Source: Oceanobacillus kimchii X50 (GTDB lineage Bacteria > Bacillota > Bacilli > Bacillales > Amphibacillaceae). Taken from it: a DNA stretch of 64,000 bases. Shown here one piece after another: positions 54,889 through 63,079 of this stretch. Position 1 is the stretch's first letter, and the number at the start of each line of letters is the position of its first letter. The stretch lies in contig NZ_CM001792.1 of the NCBI RefSeq assembly GCF_000340475.1, positions 2,254,659-2,318,658 of the forward strand. Reading direction: 5' to 3'. The notes under the pieces were generated by a model. The model searched no databases. It was not told where the DNA came from and worked only from the letters and a program-made list of their open reading frames with translations. The position numbers and the translations under genes are program-made.

Positions 54889-56313
54889 TTACTCCATATC
54901 CACTTGAAGGTCATTTTTTATATTATTTTTTGCTTTTATAAAGAATAGAATGGTTAATATTACTGTCAATACAAGTCCAATAATGAAAGATATATTTAAA
55001 TCTAACTGGAATCCAATCTTCGCATTAAGAATATATACCAGAACCATATAAGTCATAAAAATGGCTGGTACCATAGATACGACAAAGTTCTTACCTTTCA
55101 CATACAAATACATCGTAGCAATCCATAATGCAAGCATTGCTGTTGCTTGGTTTGCCCAAGAGAAATATCTCCATAACAGATTAAAATCAATTGTTGTTAA
55201 GAAGTATGCTATCCCGAATAATGGAATTGCGATCATTAAACGGTCAGCAGCTTTCTTTTGGTTAATATTTAAGTAATCTGCAATAATAGACCTCGCTGCA
55301 CGGAAGGCAGTGTCACCTGAAGTAATAGGTAAAATAATCACACCAATTACCGCAATTGTACCCGCAACAGCTCCTAATAAAGTAATAGCAATTTCACTCA
55401 CTGCTGCTGAAGCTGTCCCGTCTGCGATCACTTGACTTAATGTTTGTCCATCAAAAATACTCATTGCTGCTGCTGCCCAAATCATTGCAATAATTCCTTC
55501 TGCAATCATCATCCCATAAAAAATATATCTTCCCTGTGATTCTTTTTGGGTTGTTCTAGATATAATCGGCGATTGTGTTGCGTGGAATCCAGATAAAGCT
55601 CCACAAGTAATCGTAAAGAATAAAATAGGGAATATTGGTAAGTTATCTGGATGTATATTTTGAATCGTAAGTTCTGGTATCTTATAATCAGAGAATACTA
55701 GTGCTACACCTATTAACACAGTTCCAATTAATAAGATTGCTCCAAAAAATGGATAAATTCGACCTATAATTTTATCAATTGGTAGAATTGTTGAAAGAAA
55801 ATAATAGAGTAAAATAGCTCCTAAAATATATATAAATGCAACTTTCCCATCTAGTAAAATATCGATCAATGAAGCTGGAGTAGTTAAGAAAACGGTTCCA
55901 ACTAAGATTAATAAAAGAAGAGAAAAAGCATTAACAATATGTATCGAAAAGCTTCCCAAAAACTTTCCTGCAAGCTGTGGTATGTGTGCACCACGATTTC
56001 GTATAGATATCATCCCTGTTAAATAGTCATGCACCGCTCCTGCAAAAATCGATCCAATGACAATCCATAAAAATGCAACTGGTCCAAATAACGCACCCAT
56101 AATAGGCCCGAAAATTGGTCCTGTACCCGCAATGTTTAATAATTGAATTAAAGCATTTTTCTGTTTATTCATTGGAAGATAATCTACTCCATCATTCTGT
56201 GATATAGCTGGAGTTTGCCTCTTATCTGATGGTCCAAATAACTTTTCTATAAATTTTCCATACGTAAAATATGCAATAATTAATAAAATAATAGCTGTGA
56301 AAAGTGTTATCAT
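54889..56313 (-). CDS. cstA: Carbon starvation protein CstA-family transporter
   Basis: 474-residue membrane protein with about 12 helices. Conserved blocks: NIAGTGPIFGPIMGALFGP (about 62-80), AGAVHDYLTGMISIRNRGAH (about 92-111), SGFHATQSPIISRTTQ (about 242-257) and ITSGDTAFRAARSIIADYL (about 333-351). CstA/BtsT proteins import peptides or pyruvate under carbon limitation. It is shorter than the 600-700-residue B. subtilis and E. coli forms. The start at 56313 follows TGGGGGAT; an upstream in-frame extension contains the cre site and is not translated in my view. A perfect cre operator is 23 bases upstream. Confidence 0.92.
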   Translation of the reverse strand: MITLFTAIILLIIAYFTYGKFIEKLFGPSDKRQTPAISQNDGVDYLPMNKQKNALIQLLNIAGTGPIFGPIMGALFGPVAFLWIVIGSIFAGAVHDYLTGMISIRNRGAHIPQLAGKFLGSFSIHIVNAFSLLLLILVGTVFLTTPASLIDILLDGKVAFIYILGAILLYYFLSTILPIDKIIGRIYPFFGAILLIGTVLIGVALVFSDYKIPELTIQNIHPDNLPIFPILFFTITCGALSGFHATQSPIISRTTQKESQGRYIFYGMMIAEGIIAMIWAAAAMSIFDGQTLSQVIADGTASAAVSEIAITLLGAVAGTIAVIGVIILPITSGDTAFRAARSIIADYLNINQKKAADRLMIAIPLFGIAYFLTTIDFNLLWRYFSWANQATAMLALWIATMYLYVKGKNFVVSMVPAIFMTYMVLVYILNAKIGFQLDLNISFIIGLVLTVILTILFFIKAKNNIKNDLQVDME

Positions 56314-56335
56314 ATATATCCCCCATAATCTCCGA

Positions 56336-56349
56336 TGTAATCGTTTCCA
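56336..56349. promoter_or_regulatory. cre site in the cstA leader
   Basis: TGTAATCGTTTCCA matches TGWNANCGNTNNCA at every fixed position. It lies 23 bases upstream of the cstA ATG. Repression of cstA by CcpA on glucose is known in B. subtilis. Confidence 0.78.
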
Positions 56350-56427
56350 TATCACCATTATATCTTTTAACCGATAAATATCAATATATTTTCGTTAATA
56401 AAATTTCAATCCTATGAATAAAACATC

Positions 56428-56464
56428 AAAAAAAATTCAAGAATAACAAGGATTGTATTCTTGA
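56428..56464 (-). terminator. Terminator of the aminotransferase/TPP-enzyme operon
   Basis: On the minus strand TCAAGAATA pairs with TATTCTTGA around about 10 bases, then ATTTTTTTT. Confidence 0.85.
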
Positions 56465-56504
56465 TTACCAATTATTACTATTAGTTGGATCATCGTAAAC
56501 TAAT

Positions 56505-58175
56505 TCATTTATGAAAATCTTTTATTCTTTTATTTACACTTATTTGTTCACGATCGGTAAGAATCTCAATGACAACTGGTGAGACTTTTGCATGTTCAAG
56601 TGCTATTGGAAATACATGTTCAAATTCTTGAAAGCTAGTAACTTGATATCCTTTTCCTCCTAAACTTTGAATATACGATTTAAATGATATATTTCCAAGG
56701 TCTGTTGCTATTACTTTTTTTGGATAGTGTATTTCTTGATGCATTCGAATTGTTCCATACATCTGGTTATTAAATATAAGACTTAGCATACCAATTTTAT
56801 ATCTCACTGCAGTTTCTAACTCTTGTGCAGTCATCATGAATCCACCATCTCCGGACAGGGATATAACCGTTTTATTTGGAATTGCAATTGCAGCTCCAAT
56901 TGCAGAAGGTACGCCATACCCCATTGCTCCTGATGTAGGGCCAATATAAGTGTTTTTATGGTTAAATTGGAAATACGTATGTAGCCATCCTGCAAAATTA
57001 CCTGCATCATTTGTAATAATATATTCATGACTTAATTGCTGCTGTATATAACCGATTATTTTACTTTGAATATCTTGTTTTTGATTTAATTTTTTTATCG
57101 ATTCTATTTGCTTGGTACGCCTGTTCTCTACCCATTCTTTCCAAATAAATTCCCCTGAACCCTTTACCTCTTCAATTTTAATCGTTCTTAACGCCAGTAG
57201 AGCTTCTTTTATATCCGCTACAATACCTAAATCTGGTGGATACACATTTCCTATCGTTTCAAAAGATATATCAATATGCACTAGCCGTTTATCATTTGTG
57301 ATAATCGAATAATCCTGGGTAGTAATTTCCGATAATCTTGTACCTAAAGCAAAGATAACATCTGCTTCATCTACAGCTTCACGTATTTCTGCTGTAATAC
57401 CTAACCCTAAATGTCCAAGATATAAGTTATTATTATTTGGAAATGCATCATGCCTCCTGAAGGCTGTCATCACAGGTATCTGAAATGCTTCAGCAAATTC
57501 AAGAAGCGCATCTTCAGCACCCGAAAAACGAATTCCCCCTCCAGCAATAATTAAAGGTTTTTTGGCAATTTGTAAAAAATGCTGAAACATGGATATTTCT
57601 TTTATCGAAGGTGACGGACGTGGAATACTAACAGGTGCTCTAAATATGAATTCTCCTTCTTCATAAAGGATATCTTCAGGTAAAGATATTACTACTGGTC
57701 CGGGCCTTCCGGTTTTAGCAATGCGAAAAGCTTTAGCAAGTATTTCAGGTATGCGCTGTACATCTGTAATTTCCACCGCCCATTTGGAAATCGGACGAAA
57801 GAAACTCTCTAAATCTACTTCTTGAAAGCCTTCTCTGCCTCTAAACTTAGTACTTACTTGCCCTAGTAGCACAACCATTGGAGTAGAGTCTTGATACGCG
57901 GTATGTACACCTATGGATAAGTTACTTGCTCCCACTCCCCTCGTTGCCATAACTATCCCAGGCTTTTTTGTAGCTTTTGCATATCCTTCTGCCATTAAAG
58001 CAATACCACCTTCATGACGACCTGAAATTACTTGTATATCTTGCTCATCATATAGAGCATTTAATACAGGAAGATAACTTTCACCTGGAACACAAAAAAT
58101 ATGTTTTACTTCTTCTCTTCGTAACCCTTTTACAATAGCTTCTGCTGCATTTAAATGAATTCGATTATGACTCAT
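56505..58175 (-). CDS. Thiamine pyrophosphate-dependent enzyme, acetolactate synthase-like, substrate unknown
   Basis: 556 residues with the three domains of the POX/ALS superfamily. The N-terminal PYR domain has the cofactor-activating Glu55 in GRHEGGIALMAEGYAKATKK. The central domain (about 195-330; LIIAGGGI) follows. The C-terminal PP domain has the TPP motif SGDGGFMM (441-448) to FNNQMYG (468-474). It could be a 2-keto acid decarboxylase or a carboligase; true acetolactate synthases occur with ilvN, absent here. The ATG at 58175, 8 bases after GGAGG, sits directly at the aminotransferase stop, so both are one coupled unit. Confidence 0.85.
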   Translation of the reverse strand: MSHNRIHLNAAEAIVKGLRREEVKHIFCVPGESYLPVLNALYDEQDIQVISGRHEGGIALMAEGYAKATKKPGIVMATRGVGASNLSIGVHTAYQDSTPMVVLLGQVSTKFRGREGFQEVDLESFFRPISKWAVEITDVQRIPEILAKAFRIAKTGRPGPVVISLPEDILYEEGEFIFRAPVSIPRPSPSIKEISMFQHFLQIAKKPLIIAGGGIRFSGAEDALLEFAEAFQIPVMTAFRRHDAFPNNNNLYLGHLGLGITAEIREAVDEADVIFALGTRLSEITTQDYSIITNDKRLVHIDISFETIGNVYPPDLGIVADIKEALLALRTIKIEEVKGSGEFIWKEWVENRRTKQIESIKKLNQKQDIQSKIIGYIQQQLSHEYIITNDAGNFAGWLHTYFQFNHKNTYIGPTSGAMGYGVPSAIGAAIAIPNKTVISLSGDGGFMMTAQELETAVRYKIGMLSLIFNNQMYGTIRMHQEIHYPKKVIATDLGNISFKSYIQSLGGKGYQVTSFQEFEHVFPIALEHAKVSPVVIEILTDREQISVNKRIKDFHK

Positions 58176-58176
58176 A

Positions 58177-59355
58177 TTACTTTCCTCCATTTATCCAAGA
58201 ATCAATACGTTGAACTGCTTCAATCAGCCTTTCTTCTGGCACTGTTAGTGCAATTCGAAAGTATCCTTCACCTTGTTTACCAAACGCTGAACCAGGAGTT
58301 ACAATTACATGTGCTTGATCTAGAACTTGTTCTGAAAATGAACTTGAGGTATAGCCTTCCGGAACTTTCACCCATAGAAAAATCGTTCCTTTGGTTTTCT
58401 CTACTTGAAAGCCAGCATTTTTTAAAAGTTGCCATGTTTTTAACATACGTTGTTCCATTGTTTGATGTATTGTGCGAATCTCATCTTCACTTTGTTCTAA
58501 TGCCTTTTTTGCAGCAAGTTGAATTGGTATAAATTGACTAGTATCTATATTACTTTTTAATGTCGCTAACGAATGAATGACACTCGAATTTCCAACAATA
58601 TATCCAATTCTCCAACCAGTCATATTGAAATTCTTAGATAATGATCCTAATTCTACCCCTATCTTTTTCGCACCTTCTACTTGAAGTAGACTTGAAGATT
58701 TATAGTTAGCAAATGTCACATGATCATAGGCTGCATCATGTGCAATACAGATATCATATTTATTTGCCATTTCGACTGCTTTCACAAACGTCTCCTTTTG
58801 AGCTGTTGCACCTGTTGGATTATTTGGATAATTTAAAAACAATAACTTCGCTTCTTCTTTATCTTGTTCGCTTATCATTTTCCAGTTCGGTTTATATTCG
58901 TTGTTATTATCTAAAGGTAAATAAACTACTTTTCCTTGTACTAGATGTACACCCATTTTATAAACAGGGTATCCTGGATCTGGCAGAATCACTTTATCTC
59001 CTGGATTCACAACAGATTGTATTAAATGGACAATCCCTTCTTTACTTCCAATTAAGATGAGAACTTCTTTTTCTGGATCAAGTGTAACTTTGTATTTTTT
59101 TTGATAAAAATGAGCAACTGCTTTTCTTAATTCTGGAATCCCTTGATATGAAGAATAGCGATGTAGTTGTTGATCTTTTGTATGTTTACATAGTTCTTCA
59201 ATTATATAAGAGGGTGGTGGTAAATCAGGTGCTCCGATACCTAAATCGATAACATCATTTCCCTGTTCAATCAGGTTTTGCTTTTTCTTTTGAATATGTG
59301 CAAATAAGTAAGCCGGCATATTTCGAACTATATCCGATCCATATAGTGATTTCAT
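58177..59355 (-). CDS. Class I/II pyridoxal-phosphate aminotransferase
   Basis: 392-residue fold-type I aminotransferase. The PLP lysine lies in SLSKNFNMTGWRIGY (about 235-249). PNNPTGA (about 172-178) and FRIALTVPEERL at the C terminus are family marks. It resembles the LL-diaminopimelate/alanine-type group (IDLGIGAPDLPPP; HRYSSYQGIPELRKAVAHFY). As it is coupled to a TPP enzyme, it likely makes the 2-keto acid that enzyme then uses. RBS TGGAGGG. First gene of the two-gene operon. Confidence 0.88.
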   Translation of the reverse strand: MKSLYGSDIVRNMPAYLFAHIQKKKQNLIEQGNDVIDLGIGAPDLPPPSYIIEELCKHTKDQQLHRYSSYQGIPELRKAVAHFYQKKYKVTLDPEKEVLILIGSKEGIVHLIQSVVNPGDKVILPDPGYPVYKMGVHLVQGKVVYLPLDNNNEYKPNWKMISEQDKEEAKLLFLNYPNNPTGATAQKETFVKAVEMANKYDICIAHDAAYDHVTFANYKSSSLLQVEGAKKIGVELGSLSKNFNMTGWRIGYIVGNSSVIHSLATLKSNIDTSQFIPIQLAAKKALEQSEDEIRTIHQTMEQRMLKTWQLLKNAGFQVEKTKGTIFLWVKVPEGYTSSSFSEQVLDQAHVIVTPGSAFGKQGEGYFRIALTVPEERLIEAVQRIDSWINGGK

Positions 59356-59486
59356 ATTATCCCTCCAGAATAATTACTTCTAAAGTATATGTTCGTCACT
59401 TAACTACCTATGCCTTGTTTATAATTACTCACAGTGTAGCATGGGGTATATAAAATATCCATGATTTTTCAGAATTTTTCTAACGA

Positions 59487-59518
59487 GAAAACTCAAGGGA
59501 AAGTGTATCCCTCGAGTT
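59487..59518 (-). terminator. Terminator of the DUF378 gene
   Basis: On the minus strand AACTCGAGGGA pairs with TCCCTTGAGTT (one G-U), then TTCTC. Confidence 0.78.
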
Positions 59519-59525
59519 TCCATTT

Positions 59526-59825
59526 TTATCGATCTTCTAAATCATCATCTATATCGTTTTCGAAATCATTTTCCTCTGCAAATTCTGTTCCGTAATTCAC
59601 TCTTCCATTATTTACAGTATTGTCCTCAACTTCTTCTCCAGTAAATAAAGTCGCAACATAATAAACAGCACTAATACCCACTAGACCATAAATAATTCGC
59701 GATAATAATGAAGTTTGGCCTCCAAAGATCGCAGCAACTAAATCAAACTGAAAAAATCCAATTAATCCCCAGTTGATTCCTCCAATTACTAATAAGGTTA
59801 GAGCGATCGCATGCAATGTTCTCAT
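59526..59825 (-). CDS. DUF378 small membrane protein (YuzA-like) with acidic tail
   Basis: 99 residues: two membrane helices (about 4-28 and 41-62) with the DUF378 signature LLVIGGINWGLIGFFQFDLV, then an acidic, asparagine-rich cytosolic tail (about 66-99, NDFENDIDDDLEDR). Typical DUF378 proteins end soon after the second helix, so the tail is an addition. Function unknown. RBS AAGGAGG. Monocistronic. Confidence 0.88.
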   Translation of the reverse strand: MRTLHAIALTLLVIGGINWGLIGFFQFDLVAAIFGGQTSLLSRIIYGLVGISAVYYVATLFTGEEVEDNTVNNGRVNYGTEFAEENDFENDIDDDLEDR

Positions 59826-60042
59826 CTTACAATCACCTCCTTATCGATTAGCATTTGTTGTTTTTATAATTTCATACTTCTTTATAGCTATCCTTTCAGA
59901 AAAAAGAGCATACCAATATAAGGAGATATAGCAAGTACCAAGTACGATCAACGAATTGCCATAGGACTTATAGAACTTCTGGAATTAAATTCACGAAGAA
60001 GTACAAAACTGATTAATCAAGAAAAAAGAGGCACCATCTCAA
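59826..60042. other. Gene-free gap between DUF378 gene and splB
   Basis: About 217 bases. No gene, no clear terminator for splB and no repeat that I recognise. Confidence 0.3.
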
Positions 60043-61071
60043 TTAAGTAAAATATTCGATAGTGCTAGTTGGAAAATAATCATTTATCCATCCACCTAGT
60101 GTCTTTTTTATATCCTGTTGTTCTTGATCTTGATATACATATTTATAAATACCATATCTTCCCCATTTGGTTTTTCTTTTTGATTCATCTAATTCCAATT
60201 TAGTCATCGGATAATTTTTCTCTATTACACGTTTTGCTGGCTTTGTAAAACGATGTTGAATCATCTCAAATGTTAGATTTTTTCTTGCAAATGGTGGGAG
60301 AGCATCATCAAGTTTCTCGAACATCTCTTTATATCCTTCTTTCCAACCATCATGTAAGTAAATAGGAGCTATAATAAAACCTAAAGGATACCCCGCTTCA
60401 GCAACCTTAACAGCAGCTTCTATCCTCTCATTTAATCGGGACGTACCAGGCTCAAAATATTTGATAATATGGTTATTATTAATACTAAAACGAAATCTTG
60501 TTCTACCCTTATGGTCAGCATCAAGTAAATGATCTACGTGTGCAAATTTCGTAACAAAACGTAGCTTACCGTACTCGCTTTTCCCAAAATATTCGATAGC
60601 ATGTTTTAACGTATGTGTAAGATGATCCACACCTACAATATCAGAAGTACATGATGCTTCAAATCTTGTATCCAAAGGAGCTCTTTCTTGCATATATCCT
60701 TCTGCAGCATCAAAAATTTCATCTATATTTACATACGTACGAATATATGGCTTACTACCCATTGTTGTTTGCAAATAACAATAATGACAATGCCCCATGC
60801 AACCAGTAGCAAAAGGAATTGCATATTCAGCAGAAGGTTTGGATGTATCAAATTTCAATGTTTTTCTAATTCCGATAACTAAAGTAGACTTCGCGTTACG
60901 ATATTTTTGAAAATCATTATCACCCGGTAAATTTCGAATTTGATTATGAGAAGTTGTTTCCCTAATTTCAACCCCCATATTTTCAAACTTACTTACTAGT
61001 GATTGACCTAAGCTATATTCCATTGCTTTTGGTTCCACATATATCAATTGAGGGACAAAAGGTTTAACCAT
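60043..61071 (-). CDS. splB: Spore photoproduct lyase SplB
   Basis: 342-residue radical SAM enzyme that directly reverses the spore thymine dimer during germination. The cluster cysteines are C91, C95 and C98 (CMGHCHYC) and the hydrogen-donor C141 lies in FEASCTSDIVG, the same numbering as B. subtilis SplB. The C-terminal region includes TFEMIQHRFT. I start at the ATG at 61071 (RBS GAGGGGC), overlapping the end of splA by 8 bases; an in-frame extension to 61197 runs through splA. Identity implies the host forms endospores. Confidence 0.96.
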   Translation of the reverse strand: MVKPFVPQLIYVEPKAMEYSLGQSLVSKFENMGVEIRETTSHNQIRNLPGDNDFQKYRNAKSTLVIGIRKTLKFDTSKPSAEYAIPFATGCMGHCHYCYLQTTMGSKPYIRTYVNIDEIFDAAEGYMQERAPLDTRFEASCTSDIVGVDHLTHTLKHAIEYFGKSEYGKLRFVTKFAHVDHLLDADHKGRTRFRFSINNNHIIKYFEPGTSRLNERIEAAVKVAEAGYPLGFIIAPIYLHDGWKEGYKEMFEKLDDALPPFARKNLTFEMIQHRFTKPAKRVIEKNYPMTKLELDESKRKTKWGRYGIYKYVYQDQEQQDIKKTLGGWINDYFPTSTIEYFT

Positions 61072-61318
61072 AAAATTGCCCCTCTTCATCATCAGATACA
61101 AATGCTTCCCTAAAAGCATTTTCTGCTGCTTCTTCTGAAGTAAAAATAGCATATTCATCCGTAATAGGGTAATACGTCTCATGAACAAATAATGCAAGGT
61201 CCGATGGATTATCCGGATGTTGTACTACGGCAGCCTGCTGAACTTGAGCTACATCCTGAGCATGAGGATTTCTTATAATCATATAGACTATATCACCAGG
61301 AAAATAAGGGTTATTCAT
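61064..61318 (-). CDS. splA: SplA, regulator of spore photoproduct lyase expression
   Basis: 84-residue protein matching SplA. DIVYMIIRNPHAQDVAQVQQ (about 9-28), then LALFVHETYYPITDEYAIFT (about 42-61) and an acidic C terminus. B. subtilis SplA is a TRAP-like negative regulator that lowers splB expression during sporulation. RBS AAAGGAG before the ATG at 61318. Upstream, at 24 bases, is the small basic protein at 61342-61500; downstream splB overlaps by 8 bases. Confidence 0.93.
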   Translation of the reverse strand: MNNPYFPGDIVYMIIRNPHAQDVAQVQQAAVVQHPDNPSDLALFVHETYYPITDEYAIFTSEEAAENAFREAFVSDDEEGQFYG

Positions 61319-61341
61319 ATAAGTTTTCTCCTTTCTTTATC

Positions 61342-61500
61342 TTATCCATTAGGACGAAAACGCTTATTTTTCTTGCCATTTACGTTAAGAAATTCGGTTT
61401 CTTCTGCTATTTCTACATCTTGTTTTGGAGATGTATTATACTTTCTTACGTTTCTTTGTTTCCCTTTGTCTTTTTCTCGATTTTTGTTTTCTTCAGACAT
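61342..61500 (-). CDS. Small basic protein upstream of splA
   Basis: 52 residues, rich in Lys, Arg, Glu and Asn (NKNREKDKGKQRNVRKYN; GKKNKRFRPNG), with no hydrophobic core. Such a composition is common in small spore coat, core or assembly proteins. I do not recognise it as a named SASP. ATG at 61500 behind AAAGGAAG. Co-directional with and 24 bases before splA, so it may be transcribed with splAB. A sigma-G-like pair (TTCATA, 16 bases, TATGGTA) can be seen upstream on the minus strand, but it is weak. Confidence 0.65.
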   Translation of the reverse strand: MSEENKNREKDKGKQRNVRKYNTSPKQDVEIAEETEFLNVNGKKNKRFRPNG

Positions 61501-61619
61501 AAATTTCTTCCTTTCTAAACATCGACTTGTCAATATCTTTTACCATATACGGCGAAATTATGATATGAATATAGCACAAAGAAATAGCAGAAAATAAAAA
61601 AATAAAGGAGGTAATTAAA

Positions 61620-61715
61620 ATGGCTAAAGGAAAAAAGAAGAAGAATAAGTCAAAAGAGGAATTAAATGAAATGAAAGATGATCATAAATATAAACAAAAC
61701 AGACCACCTAGATAA
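61620..61715 (+). CDS. Lysine-rich 31-residue protein divergent from the spl operon
   Basis: 31 residues, strongly basic and hydrophilic (MAKGKKKKNKSKEELNEMKD, then a tail ending NRPPR). ATG at 61620 preceded by AAAGGAGGT at good spacing, a very strong ribosome binding site. It ends before a hairpin at 61723. It resembles neither a membrane protein nor a toxin. It could be a small spore protein or a nucleic-acid-binding peptide. The gene is too short for common gene callers and may be unannotated. Confidence 0.6.
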   Translation: MAKGKKKKNKSKEELNEMKDDHKYKQNRPPR

Positions 61716-61722
61716 AATGAAA

Positions 61723-61764
61723 ATTCATTTCAGTGGGGTTTTTCTCTATCCCCGCTGAATGAAT
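61723..61764. terminator. Hairpin after the 31-residue gene
   Basis: ATTCATTTCAGTGGGG pairs with CCCCGCTGAATGAAT (one mismatch/bulge). No T-run follows on the plus strand, so the role could be mRNA 3'-end protection. Confidence 0.55.
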
Positions 61765-61839
61765 GGAACAAAATCGTACATATACGAAGATTTAAGGAAA
61801 TCATTTCCTATTACATGAAGGATAAAAGTCTCCAAACAA

Positions 61840-61880
61840 AATAACCGAACTAAAAATCAGAGATTTAAAGTCCGGTTATT
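61840..61880 (-). terminator. Terminator of the 2-hydroxyacid dehydrogenase gene
   Basis: On the minus strand AATAACCGGACT pairs with AGTTCGGTTATT (one G-U), followed by TTGTTT. Confidence 0.82.
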
Positions 61881-61907
61881 ATTCGTTCTACTTGAATTGT
61901 ACTCTCC

Positions 61908-62852
61908 TTAATTAACCACATGTAACAGAGGAATATCGTCTTTAAAGCGTTGTAAATTCTCTAAAGCAACATTTCCTGTACGTTTTATTGCCTCATTTGT
62001 AGCAGCACCAATATGAGGTGTTACAGTTGTATTCGGTAATGTCAACAAAGGGTGGTTCGATGGTTCCTCTACAAACACATCTAATCCTGCACCTTTTATG
62101 TTGCCATTTTTAAGTGCTTCATACAAAGCATCTTCATCTACTAACGGCCCTCTTGATACATTAATAAACAAGGCATCTTTTTTCATTTCATTAAGTGTTT
62201 TTGCGTTAATTAACTGATAATTTTCCTTACGAAGTGTAGTTGATACGACTACAATATCACTTTCACTCAACAGGGTGTAAAGATCTACGAATTTTACATT
62301 CAGACGATCTGCTATCGTTTGATTTTGATAAGTACCATAAGCTAAAACATCCATTTGAAACCCTGTTGCTCTTTGTGCGATTGCTTGACCAATTGCACCA
62401 AAACCGATAATACCTAATTTCTTTTGAAATATTTCCATTCCCATAGACAATTCCCAATGACCATTTCTTAATTCTTCGTTCTTCGAAGAAATTTGACGCG
62501 CGGTGGCTAACATTAATCCAAATGCATGATCTGCAACAGCATCTGCATTTTGACCAGGAGTATTTGTAACTGGAATACCTTTTTCTCTTGCATATCTAAA
62601 ATCAATGTTATCGTAACCAGCTCCAAACTTCATAATATATTTCAATTTTGGTGCTGCATCGATAATTTCTTTATCAATAGGAACAACAGCTACTACTATA
62701 ACTTCAATTTCTTTCACTTCCTGCTTTAGTTTCTCTTTATCAATACCATTATCCGTATATAAAATAGTAATGTTACCTAACATTTTTATCTTCTCTATAA
62801 AATCTGGATTTGCTTCTATAAATGGACCTCGCAGCATCAATAATATATTCAT
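61908..62852 (-). CDS. D-isomer-specific 2-hydroxyacid dehydrogenase family protein
   Basis: 314-residue NAD(P)-dependent dehydrogenase related to phosphoglycerate/glyoxylate/hydroxypyruvate reductases. NAD-binding GFGAIGQA (about 150-157), catalytic Arg in INVSRGPLVDE (about 227-237), Glu in DVFVEEP and His in TPHIGAATNEA (about 280-290). Substrate unknown. It lacks the ACT domain of many SerA proteins. RBS AAAGGAAAT before the ATG at 62852. Possibly linked in metabolism to the nearby aminotransferase/TPP unit, but not in the same operon. Confidence 0.88.
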   Translation of the reverse strand: MNILLMLRGPFIEANPDFIEKIKMLGNITILYTDNGIDKEKLKQEVKEIEVIVVAVVPIDKEIIDAAPKLKYIMKFGAGYDNIDFRYAREKGIPVTNTPGQNADAVADHAFGLMLATARQISSKNEELRNGHWELSMGMEIFQKKLGIIGFGAIGQAIAQRATGFQMDVLAYGTYQNQTIADRLNVKFVDLYTLLSESDIVVVSTTLRKENYQLINAKTLNEMKKDALFINVSRGPLVDEDALYEALKNGNIKGAGLDVFVEEPSNHPLLTLPNTTVTPHIGAATNEAIKRTGNVALENLQRFKDDIPLLHVVN

Positions 62853-62884
62853 GATGATTTCCTTTCTATTTTAATTGAAGGGAA

Positions 62885-63074
62885 AGGGCTGGGACATAAG
62901 TGTTTACCCGAAAAACAAATAGAATGAATAGGTTTGAAGTCCCGCTCCAACACCAAAAATTTCAGGAGGCAGTCAATAATACACCGGAGTTTCACTAGTT
63001 CCTCTACCCTTATTCTAGCTTCAGTCAATTTTTTGACCAATACAATGGTTATGCCCCTGCGCCCTACCCTATCC
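62885..63074. repeat. Dispersed intergenic repeat, copy 3
   Basis: Plus strand: starts GGGCTGGGACATAA and ends CCTTATTCTAGCTTCAG, TTTTTTGACCAAT, GGTTATGCCCC. The right part matches the minus strand of the copy at 42766 (CTTATTCTAGCT, TTTTTTGACCAAT, GTTATGTCCCT) in the same order; the ends are imperfect inverted repeats. It fills the gap between rocD and the dehydrogenase gene. Confidence 0.8.
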
Positions 63075-63079
63075 CTATA

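Noticed and set aside
59356..59490. Riboswitch upstream of the aminotransferase (for example TPP or SAM)
   Set aside because: No conserved core sequence of a known riboswitch class is recognisable in the short leader.
61217..61597. 126-codon plus-strand frame over splA and the small basic protein gene
   Set aside because: Antisense to two better-supported genes; leucine/phenylalanine-rich shadow with no RBS.
61561..61600. Sigma-G promoter for the 31-residue gene (TGAATA at 61565)
   Set aside because: The -35-like box is good but no CATnnTA-type -10 follows at 16-18 bases, so I did not list it.
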